From contig JAJXUC010000126.1 of assembly GCA_021783435.1 (NCBI GenBank), positions 1 through 11,471 on the forward strand: a stretch of 11,471 nucleotides of DNA, in the 5' to 3' direction. A program made the translations under genes and the position numbers. This stretch comes from Pseudomonadota bacterium. Lineage in GTDB: Bacteria; Pseudomonadota; Gammaproteobacteria; Burkholderiales; Burkholderiaceae. Below the pieces are notes generated by a model. It ran no database searches, was not told the DNA's origin, and saw only the letters and a list, made by a program, of their open reading frames with translations. This document shows, piece after piece, positions 5,532-11,471 of this stretch; position 1 is the first letter of the stretch, and every line of letters begins with the position of its first letter.

Positions 5532-7082
5532 ATGGACACGCGTGTACCGAAAAAGAAGCTTGGACTGAAGGACCGCTACGCCGCGATGACCCGCGGTCTG
5601 GGCTGGGAGACCACCTATCAGCCCATGGACAAGGTGTTCCCCTACGACAAGTATGAGGGCATCAAGATCCATGACTGGGACAAATGGGAAGACCCGTTCC
5701 GTCTGACGATGGACGCCTACTGGAAGTACCAGGGCGAGAAGGAAAAGAAGCTGTACGCCGTTATCGACGCTTTCAACCAGAACAACGCGTTTCTGGGGAT
5801 CACCGATGCGCGCTACGTCAACGCGCTGAAGCTCTTCATCCAGGGCGTCACGCCGCTGGAGTACTACGCACACAGGGGCTTTGCTCATGTGGGACGGCAC
5901 TTCACGGGGGAGGGCGCCCGCGTGGCCTGCCAGATGCAGTCGGTTGATGAACTGCGCCACTACCAGACCGAAACGCACGCGCTTTCGACCTACAACAAGT
6001 TCTTCAATGGCATGCACCACTCGAACCATTGGTTCGACCGGGTCTGGTATCTGTCGGTGCCCAAGTCGTTCTTCGAGGACGCCAACACCGCCGGGCCGTT
6101 CGAGTTTCTCACGGCAGTGAGCTTCTCGTTCGAATACGTGCTGACGAACCTGCTTTTCGTGCCGTTCATGTCGGGTGCGGCCTACAACGGTGACATGTCC
6201 ACCGTGACCTTCGGCTTCTCCGCGCAGTCCGACGAGTCGCGTCACATGACGCTCGGCATCGAGTGCATCAAGTTCATGCTGGAGCAGGACCCGGGCAACG
6301 TGCCGATCATCCAGCGCTGGATCGACAAGTGGTTCTGGCGCGGGTACCGCGTGCTGACCCTGGTGGCCATGATGATGGACTACATGCTGCCCAAGCGCGT
6401 GATGAGCTGGAAGGAGGCGTGGGAAATCTACGCCGAGCAAAACGGCGGCGCCCTGTTCAAGGATCTCGCACGCTACGGCATCCGCGAGCCCAAGGGCTGG
6501 AAGGACGCGTGCGAAGGCAAGGACCACATCAGCCACCAGGCCTGGGCGACGTTCTACAACTACACCGCCGCAACACCGATGCACACCTGGATTCCCACGG
6601 ACGAGGAAATGACGTGGCTTGCCGCGAAGTATCCGAATTCGTTCGACAAGCTCTACCGCCCGCGCCTGGAATACTGGCGCGAGCAGGCCCAGCAAGGCAA
6701 TCGCTTCTACAACAAGACGCTGCCGATGCTGTGCACGACATGCCAGATTCCTCTGCTGTTCACCGAGCCGGGCGATGCAACCAAGATCTGCTATCGCGAA
6801 TCGGACTACCTCGGCGACAAGTACCACTTCTGCAGCGACCACTGCAAGGAAATCTTCGACCACGAGCCCGAGAAATTCTCCCAGTCCTGGCTGCCTGTGC
6901 ACCAGATCTATCAAGGCAACTGCTTCAAGCCTGGAACCGACCCGACCCGGGAAGGATTCGATCCCCTGCTCGCCGTCCTCGATTACTACGAGATGAACGT
7001 CGGGCGGGACAACTTCGATTTTGAGGGCTCGGAAGACCAGAAGAACTTCGCCGCCTGGCGAGGCCAGGCCCAGAGCAACTGA
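5532..7082 (+). CDS. dmpN: Phenol hydroxylase oxygenase alpha subunit DmpN (P3), diiron catalytic subunit
   Basis: The 516-residue catalytic subunit carries the carboxylate-bridged diiron centre that activates O2 and ortho-hydroxylates phenol and methylphenols. All six ligands of the two E-x-x-H half-sites can be placed: Glu110 (TPLEYYAHR), Glu140 and His143 (DELRH), Glu201 (SFSFEYV), Glu235 and His238 (DESRH). A C-terminal zinc-binding, YHS-like segment is intact, with Cys401-x2-Cys404 (CTTC) and Cys434-x3-Cys438 (CSDHC). The expected length is about 511-518. AAGGAGA lies 6 nt before the ATG (5519-5525). The gene lies between dmpM and dmpO, and 18 bp separate it from dmpO. No frameshift or missing residue is seen, so the enzyme should be functional. 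Confidence 0.98.
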   Translation: MDTRVPKKKLGLKDRYAAMTRGLGWETTYQPMDKVFPYDKYEGIKIHDWDKWEDPFRLTMDAYWKYQGEKEKKLYAVIDAFNQNNAFLGITDARYVNALKLFIQGVTPLEYYAHRGFAHVGRHFTGEGARVACQMQSVDELRHYQTETHALSTYNKFFNGMHHSNHWFDRVWYLSVPKSFFEDANTAGPFEFLTAVSFSFEYVLTNLLFVPFMSGAAYNGDMSTVTFGFSAQSDESRHMTLGIECIKFMLEQDPGNVPIIQRWIDKWFWRGYRVLTLVAMMMDYMLPKRVMSWKEAWEIYAEQNGGALFKDLARYGIREPKGWKDACEGKDHISHQAWATFYNYTAATPMHTWIPTDEEMTWLAAKYPNSFDKLYRPRLEYWREQAQQGNRFYNKTLPMLCTTCQIPLLFTEPGDATKICYRESDYLGDKYHFCSDHCKEIFDHEPEKFSQSWLPVHQIYQGNCFKPGTDPTREGFDPLLAVLDYYEMNVGRDNFDFEGSEDQKNFAAWRGQAQSN

Positions 7083-7100
7083 TGCAAGGAGACACCCATC

Positions 7101-7457
7101 ATGACCGTTGCTGCCACCAAACCCTACGCCTTTCCCGCGCGCGACGCGGTGGGGAAGTTCCCCGCGCCGCTGCTGTACGTCGGATGGGAGGACCATCTGA
7201 TGTTCTGTGCGCCGTTTTGCCTGCCGCTGCCGCCGAGCACCCCCTTCGGCGCCCTGGCCCAGCAGGTTCTCCCCGGTATCTATGGCTATCACCCGGATTT
7301 CGCCAAGATCGACTGGAACGCCGCCGAGTGGTTCAAGTCCGGGAAGCCCTTCAAACCCGATCCGGCCAAGAGCCTGGCCGACAACGGCCTTGGGCACAAG
7401 GACGTGATTCGCTTCCGGACACCGGGGCTTGCCGGGATCAAAGGCTCCTGCAGCTGA
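7101..7457 (+). CDS. dmpO: Phenol hydroxylase oxygenase gamma subunit DmpO (P4)
   Basis: The 118-residue third subunit of the oxygenase core stabilises the DmpL-DmpN heterodimer. Recognisable family segments are AFPARDAVGKFPAPLLYVGWEDH near the start (spanning about 10-32), FCAPFCLPLPP (35-45), YGYHPDFAKIDW (61-72) and the C-terminal NGLGHKDVIRFRTPGL. Length fits known DmpO (about 119). An AAGGAGA 8 nt upstream (7086-7092) supports the ATG at 7101. It ends 58 bp before dmpP, a gap in which no ribosome binding site was found. Confidence 0.95.
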   Translation: MTVAATKPYAFPARDAVGKFPAPLLYVGWEDHLMFCAPFCLPLPPSTPFGALAQQVLPGIYGYHPDFAKIDWNAAEWFKSGKPFKPDPAKSLADNGLGHKDVIRFRTPGLAGIKGSCS

Positions 7458-7515
7458 ACCTTTTGCCATGGCCAGTCGGGGTGGCTGCGTCTGCCCCGGC
7501 GCTTGGCTTGCCATC

Positions 7516-8580
7516 ATGAGCTATCAACTCACCATCGAACCCCTGGGTGCCACGATCGAGGTACAAGAGGGGCAGACCATGCTGGATGCCGCGTTGCGCC
7601 ACGGCATTTACCTGCCCCACGCCTGCTGCCATGGACTGTGTGGAACCTGCAAGGTGCAGATCGCCGAGGGCGAAGCAGACCTTGGCGACGCCAACCCGTT
7701 TGCCTTGATGGACTTCGAACGCGAAGAGGGCAAGGCGCTGGCCTGCTGCGCCACCTTGCAGGCCGACACCGTGATCGAGGCCGACATCGATGAGGAGCCG
7801 GACGCCGAGGTCATTCCGGTAAAGGACTTCAGCGCCGAGGTGTCCCGCATCGAGCAGCTCACGCCCACGATCAAAGCCATTTACCTGCGCCTTGATCAGC
7901 CGATGCACTTTCAGGCTGGGCAGTATGTGCAGTTGGGCATTCCGGGGCTGCACCAAAGCCGGGCCTTTTCCATTGCAAGCTCCCCGGCCGACGTCGCTGC
8001 ATCGGGCGAAATCGAACTCAACGTGCGCCGGGTTCCTGGGGGCCTGGGGACGGGCTACATCCACGAGCAGATGCAGGTCGGTGACACGGTGCATCTGTCG
8101 GGCCCCTATGGGCGGTTCTTCGTGCGCAAGTCGGCCCGCCTGCCCATGGTGTTCCTGGCCGGCGGCTCCGGTCTGTCGAGCCCACGCTCGATGATCCTGG
8201 ACCTGCTGCAAAACGGCAGCGAGCTTCCCATCACGCTCGTCTACGGCCAACGCAGCGCGGCTGAGCTGTACTACGACAAGGCCTTTCGCGATCTGGCCAG
8301 CCTGCACCCCAACTTTACCTACGTGCCTGCGCTCTCGGAACTGGACAGCCATGCACCCGAGGGCGTGGCCAGGGGCTTTGTGCACGAGGTGGCCAAGGCC
8401 CATTTTTCGAACAATTTTTCGGGGCAAAAGGCCTATTTGTGCGGCCCTCCGGCCATGATCGACGCGGGTATCACCACGCTCATGCAGGGGCGGCTGTTTG
8501 AGCGCGACATCTATCACGAGAAATTCATCTCGGCCGCCGATGCCCAGCAGGTGCGAAGCCCGCTGTTCAAGAGGGTCTAG
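7516..8580 (+). CDS. dmpP: Phenol hydroxylase reductase DmpP (P5), 2Fe-2S/FAD
   Basis: This 354-residue electron-transfer protein moves electrons from NADH through FAD and a 2Fe-2S cluster to the diiron oxygenase. An N-terminal plant-type ferredoxin domain (1-90) has Cys37-x4-Cys42-x2-Cys45 and Cys77 as cluster ligands. The FAD domain (about 100-200) contains RAFSIASSP, and the NAD domain has GGSGLSSPRSMI and, near the end, YLCGPPAMID. Length equals that of DmpP (353). The family N-terminus MSYxLTIEPLG fixes the start at 7516, although no Shine-Dalgarno sequence is visible before it. An in-frame ATG at 7468 would add a Cys-rich leader unlike the family. The ligand cysteines are each next to an extra Cys (CC at 37-38 and 77-78). 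The stop is 2 bp before the ferredoxin gene. Confidence 0.97.
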   Translation: MSYQLTIEPLGATIEVQEGQTMLDAALRHGIYLPHACCHGLCGTCKVQIAEGEADLGDANPFALMDFEREEGKALACCATLQADTVIEADIDEEPDAEVIPVKDFSAEVSRIEQLTPTIKAIYLRLDQPMHFQAGQYVQLGIPGLHQSRAFSIASSPADVAASGEIELNVRRVPGGLGTGYIHEQMQVGDTVHLSGPYGRFFVRKSARLPMVFLAGGSGLSSPRSMILDLLQNGSELPITLVYGQRSAAELYYDKAFRDLASLHPNFTYVPALSELDSHAPEGVARGFVHEVAKAHFSNNFSGQKAYLCGPPAMIDAGITTLMQGRLFERDIYHEKFISAADAQQVRSPLFKRV

Positions 8581-8582
8581 CC

Positions 8583-8939
8583 ATGACCGAGGCCGAGCGC
8601 AAGGTGCAGGTCCGGATTCGGCAGACGGGCGAATCGTTTCCGTGTTCGCCGGCCGAGTCCCTGCTCGCCGGGATGGCACGCCTGGGCCGACGCGGCATCC
8701 CGGTGGGCTGTCTGGGCGGGGGCTGCGGGGTGTGCAAGGTGCGCCTGCTCAGCGGGTTGATCCACAAGCTCGGACCCATCAGCCGGGCGCACGTCAGCGT
8801 GGAGGAGGAGCAGGACGGTTACTGCCTGGCTTGCCGGGTGGCACCCCAATGCGAGGTTGAACTGGAAGTGGCTGGAAAGCTGCAAAAACCGTTTTTCAAG
8901 GGGTTCGCTCTTTCGGCGAACCAGGATTCCACCAAGTAA
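8583..8939 (+). CDS. dmpQ: Plant-type 2Fe-2S ferredoxin, DmpQ/XylT type
   Basis: The 118-residue small ferredoxin has Cys43-x4-Cys48-x2-Cys51 (CLGGGCGVC) and, about 30 residues on, YCLACR with Cys84 as the fourth ligand. In the TOL and dmp pathways this protein re-reduces the active-site iron of catechol 2,3-dioxygenase after inactivation, notably by 4-methylcatechol. Its place between the reductase and the dioxygenase is exactly that of dmpQ. GAGGG (8571-8575) at the end of dmpP serves as ribosome binding site 7 nt before the ATG, so it is coupled to dmpP. The C-terminal extension after the core (about residues 95-118) is usual for the family. Confidence 0.93.
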   Translation: MTEAERKVQVRIRQTGESFPCSPAESLLAGMARLGRRGIPVGCLGGGCGVCKVRLLSGLIHKLGPISRAHVSVEEEQDGYCLACRVAPQCEVELEVAGKLQKPFFKGFALSANQDSTK

Positions 8940-8955
8940 ACACAGGAGATGCACC

Positions 8956-9900
8956 ATGGGTGTGATGCGAATCGGACATGCCAGCGTGCGGGTGATGGAC
9001 ATGCCCGCAGCGGTCAAGCACTACGAGAGCGTGCTGGGCATGAAGAAGACCATGGAAGACAAACATGGCAACGTCTACATGAAGTGCTGGGATGAATGGG
9101 ACAAGTATTCCCTCATCCTCACCCCGTCGGACCAGGCCGGTCTGAACCACGTGGCCTACAAGGTCGAGAAGGACGAGGATCTCGATGCGCTGCAAAAGCG
9201 CGTCGAGGCCTATGGCATCAAGACCGAGATGCTGCCCGAAGGCACGCTGCCATCCACCGGTCGCATGCTCAAGTTCAACCTGCCCAGCACCCACGAGATG
9301 CGGCTGTATGCGATGAAGGAATACGTCGGCACCGAGGTGGGCACCACCAACCCGGACCCCTGGCCCGACAACATCAAGGGGGCCGGTGCGCATTGGCTCG
9401 ATCACTGCCTGCTCATGTGTGAACTCAATCCGGAGACGGGCGTCAACCGTGTGGCCGAGAACACGCAGTTCATGCGGGACTGCCTGGATTTTTATCTCGT
9501 TGAGCAGGTCATGGTGGGCCCGGGCGGTGCCATTCAGGCCGCCACGTGGCTCACGCGCACCAGCACGCCCCATGACCTCGCCTTCGTCGGTGGACCCCGC
9601 AACGGGTTGCACCACATCGCGTACTTCCTCGATTCCTGGCACGACGTGCTCAAGGCGGCCGATGTGATGGCGAAGACAAAGACGAAGATCGACGTGGCAC
9701 CCACGCGCCACGGCATCACCCGCGGTGAGACGATCTATTTCTTCGACCCGAGCGGCAACCGCAATGAGACTTTCGCGGGGCTGGGCTATCTGGCACAGCC
9801 CGATCGGCCGGTGACGACCTGGACCGAAGAGCATCTGGGCGCGGGAATTTTCTATCACACCGGCGAGCTGGTTGCCTCATTCACCGACGTGTACACCTGA
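8956..9900 (+). CDS. dmpB: Catechol 2,3-dioxygenase (extradiol, vicinal oxygen chelate family)
   Basis: The 314-residue enzyme opens catechol between C2 and C3 to yellow 2-hydroxymuconic semialdehyde. Two glyoxalase/VOC modules are visible, with [21 protein letters not shown] at the start of the first and HWLDHCLLM at the start of the second. The Fe(II) ligands of the 2-His-1-carboxylate triad can be placed as His150 (WLDHCL), His220 (LHHIAYF) and Glu271 (NRNETFAG), by comparison with His153, His214 and Glu265 of XylE. The chain has extra residues between the two histidines (70 against 61), as expected for the 314-residue subgroup found in betaproteobacteria rather than the 307-residue XylE. 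AGGAGA (8944-8949) stands 6 nt before the ATG at 8956, which excludes an earlier in-frame start. Confidence 0.97.
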   Translation: MGVMRIGHASVRVMDMPAAVKHYESVLGMKKTMEDKHGNVYMKCWDEWDKYSLILTPSDQAGLNHVAYKVEKDEDLDALQKRVEAYGIKTEMLPEGTLPSTGRMLKFNLPSTHEMRLYAMKEYVGTEVGTTNPDPWPDNIKGAGAHWLDHCLLMCELNPETGVNRVAENTQFMRDCLDFYLVEQVMVGPGGAIQAATWLTRTSTPHDLAFVGGPRNGLHHIAYFLDSWHDVLKAADVMAKTKTKIDVAPTRHGITRGETIYFFDPSGNRNETFAGLGYLAQPDRPVTTWTEEHLGAGIFYHTGELVASFTDVYT

Positions 9901-9906
9901 AGCGCG

Positions 9907-10362
9907 ATGCAAAGTCCCGAGATGGCTCCAAGCCCCGCACGGCACAGCGTCGAGGCCCGTCTGATCGACTGGCAAGCCGCGCACGCGATGACCCAGGCTG
10001 CTGCGCAGCAGCTGGGCATACGCGTCAACATCGCCGTCGTGGATTCCGCAGGCAACCTGGCGGCGTTCCTGCGCATGCCGGGCGCTCCACTGCACTCCAT
10101 TGACATCGCCATCGACAAGGCCTACACCGCGGCCAGCTTCGGGCTGGCCACGAGTGGCTGGAGCGAGGCGCTGCGCGCGCATTCCGAGGCCGTGCGCCAG
10201 GGCCTCGTTCTGCGCGCGCGCTTTGTCGCTTTCGGCGGGGGCTTGCCGGTCGTCGAGGGCGGGCAGCGTGTGGGCGCAATCGGGGTCTCGGGCGGCAGCG
10301 AGGGCGAGGATGAGGACTGTGCCCGGGCGGCTCTGAACGCCCTCGGGCTTGGACCCCCTTGA
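9907..10362 (+). CDS. GlcG/HbpS-family (DUF336) protein of the aromatic meta-pathway
   Basis: The 151-residue protein has the GlcG/HbpS fold signature: an N-terminal helix with AMTQAAAQQLGIRVNIAVVDSAGNL (split region about 27-51), LHSIDIAIDKAYTAASFG (62-79), and a Gly-rich end with FGGGLPVV and VGAIGVSGGS. Family members bind haem or small carboxylates, and relatives occur in several aromatic meta-cleavage operons (for example NahX of naphthalene plasmids), where their job is not settled. It begins 6 bp after the dioxygenase stop, so co-translation is likely; the ribosome binding site is weak (GAAG at most). A role in keeping the pathway iron enzyme or a semialdehyde intermediate in order is only a suggestion. 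No signal peptide is seen, so it is cytoplasmic. Confidence 0.88.
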   Translation: MQSPEMAPSPARHSVEARLIDWQAAHAMTQAAAQQLGIRVNIAVVDSAGNLAAFLRMPGAPLHSIDIAIDKAYTAASFGLATSGWSEALRAHSEAVRQGLVLRARFVAFGGGLPVVEGGQRVGAIGVSGGSEGEDEDCARAALNALGLGPP

Positions 10363-10486
10363 TGGCCAACTCAGCTCTGCTTTCGCGGCGCCTTGCCATA
10401 CCCGCGTTGCGCCCCCGGTCGCGCTTGCTCCCGGGTCTGCGCGCCGCAAGGTCCATCCTTTCCATTTCACGATCCATCCATCCATC

Positions 10487-11471
10487 ATGCTGATCACCGA
10501 GCCCCAAGCGACGGCGCGCGCGGCGCAAGCCACGCAGACCGCGCCCAAATCCATTCATCACTTCATCAACGGCCAGTATGTACCCGGCGAGCGCTGGTTC
10601 GACAAGCGTTCGCCGCTCAACAATGCGCTGGTGGCGCGTGTGGCGGAGGCCGGGCGCGAGCAGGTGGACGCCGCCGTGCGCGCGGCGCGCGCAGCGCTCA
10701 AGGGTCCGTGGGGCGGCCTGAGCGTGGCGCAGCGCGTGGATCTGCTGTATGCCGTCGCCGACGGGATCAACCGCCGCTTCGATGACTTTCTCGCCGCAGA
10801 GGTGGAAGACACCGGCAAGCCGATGAGCCTCGCCCGGCACGTGGACATCCCCCGCGGCGCGGCCAATTTCAAGGTGTTCGCCGACGTGGTCAAGAATGTC
10901 CCGACCGAGTTTTTCGAGATGGCCACCCCCGATGGGCAGGGCGCGATCAACTATGCCATGCGCCGCCCCGTGGGTGTGGTGGGCGTCATTTGCCCGTGGA
11001 ACCTGCCTCTGCTGCTCATGACCTGGAAGGTCGGACCGGCACTGGCGTGCGGCAACACCGTGGTGGTCAAACCATCCGAGGAGACGCCACAGACGGCGGC
11101 GCTTCTGGGCGAAGTGATGAACGCCGCAGGCGTGCCGCCTGGCGTATACAACGTGGTGCACGGGTTTGGACCCGATTCGGCGGGCGAATTTCTCACCACC
11201 CATCGCGGGGTCAATGCCATCACCTTCACCGGTGAGACGCGCACGGGAGCGGCCATCATGAAGGCTGCAGCCGATGGGGCGCGCCCGGTGAGCCTGGAGA
11301 TGGGCGGCAAGAATGCGGCCATCGTCTTCGCAGACTGCGATTTTGATGCTGCAGTCGAGGGAACGCTGCGCTCGTGCTTTGCCAACTGTGGTCAGGTTTG
11401 CCTGGGCACCGAGCGCGTGTATGTGGAGCGGCCGATTTTCGAGCGCTTTGTGGCAGCGCTCAAGCACGGGG
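10487..11471 (+). CDS. dmpC: 2-Hydroxymuconic semialdehyde dehydrogenase, partial (3' end outside)
   Basis: The visible 328 residues of about 500 belong to an NAD-dependent aldehyde dehydrogenase that oxidises 2-hydroxymuconic semialdehyde to 2-hydroxymuconate (4-oxalocrotonate enol). Asn171 (CPWNLP), the general base Glu271 (LEMGGKN) and the nucleophile Cys305 (NCGQVCLGTERV) are present. The stretches IPRGAANFKVFAD, EMATPDG and PWNLPLLLMTWKVGPALACG are characteristic of the DmpC/XylG group. The chain begins about 20 residues before the family start (HFINGQYV), with an Ala/Gln/Thr-rich leader. No later ATG or GTG fits, so the ATG at 10487 is the only credible start. No Shine-Dalgarno is seen; instead an (ATCC)-type repeat runs up to the start codon. 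The gap of 124 bp from the preceding gene holds no recognised element. Confidence 0.95.
   Translation, partial: MLITEPQATARAAQATQTAPKSIHHFINGQYVPGERWFDKRSPLNNALVARVAEAGREQVDAAVRAARAALKGPWGGLSVAQRVDLLYAVADGINRRFDDFLAAEVEDTGKPMSLARHVDIPRGAANFKVFADVVKNVPTEFFEMATPDGQGAINYAMRRPVGVVGVICPWNLPLLLMTWKVGPALACGNTVVVKPSEETPQTAALLGEVMNAAGVPPGVYNVVHGFGPDSAGEFLTTHRGVNAITFTGETRTGAAIMKAAADGARPVSLEMGGKNAAIVFADCDFDAAVEGTLRSCFANCGQVCLGTERVYVERPIFERFVAALKHG

Noticed and set aside
4917..7517. An 866-codon open frame on the minus strand across dmpL-M-N-O
   Set aside because: It lies opposite four well-identified genes. Its Val/Gly/His/Arg-rich translation looks like the antisense of high-GC coding sequence, and no domain is recognisable.
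10386..10451. CCTTGC (10391-10396) and GCAAGG (10446-10451) as a terminator between the GlcG-like and dehydrogenase genes
   Set aside because: The arms are only 6 bp and 49 nt apart, with no T-run, and the downstream gene belongs to the same pathway.
10025..11467. A 480-codon minus-strand open frame opposite the GlcG-like and dehydrogenase genes
   Set aside because: It is an antisense shadow: His/Arg/Ala-rich, without motifs, and it crosses two certain plus-strand genes.
1..11471. tRNA or rRNA genes, insertion sequences, CRISPR arrays, toxin-antitoxin or phage-defence genes
   Set aside because: None was seen on either strand; all long open frames with credible motifs belong to the genes listed. 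The central system is a well-known phenol meta-cleavage pathway, not a new one.

Overview
The window is a high-GC stretch that reads as a betaproteobacterial (Burkholderiales-like) chromosome or catabolic island. Coding density is high, Shine-Dalgarno sites are mostly of the AGGAG type, and the gene set and order match the phenol meta-cleavage clusters of Comamonas, Ralstonia and Pseudomonas (aph/phc/pox/dmp). The taxonomic placement is inference from gene content and base composition, not from a marker gene.

Left part (1-1055, minus strand): the N-terminal end of a lipoprotein gene, possibly a TolC-family outer-membrane factor, lies at the window edge. It overlaps by ATGA a PAP2-family phosphatase gene of the BcrC/undecaprenyl-diphosphatase type. 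Neither looks connected with phenol and they probably mark the left border of the catabolic cluster. A gap of about 180 bp with GC-rich hairpins follows.

Regulatory part (1056-3833): two minus-strand regulator genes sit 7 bp apart. One encodes a sigma-54 activator of the DmpR/XylR/MopR type whose phenol-binding and zinc-binding residues are conserved. The other encodes a GntR/FadR-type repressor candidate comparable to AphS/PhcS. The 290-bp divergent region between the activator gene and the hydroxylase operon holds, in order, two candidate activator sites, a perfect match to the IHF consensus, a 41-bp dyad of unknown function and a strong -24/-12 promoter.

Catabolic operon (3834-end, plus strand): dmpK, L, M, N, O and P encode a multicomponent phenol hydroxylase. 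Then come a plant-type ferredoxin (DmpQ/XylT type), catechol 2,3-dioxygenase, a small GlcG/HbpS-family (DUF336) protein, and a 2-hydroxymuconic semialdehyde dehydrogenase cut by the window end. Phenol entering the cell would be sensed by the activator, oxidised to catechol by KLMNOP, and ring-cleaved to 2-hydroxymuconic semialdehyde by the dioxygenase, which the ferredoxin keeps active. The dehydrogenase would then carry the product into the 4-oxalocrotonate branch.

No RNA genes, insertion sequences, CRISPR arrays or clear intrinsic terminators were seen. The biochemical system is a known one. The less ordinary parts are the dyad in the promoter region, competing hairpins between dmpK and dmpL, the GlcG-like gene inside the operon, and two operon genes without visible ribosome binding sites.
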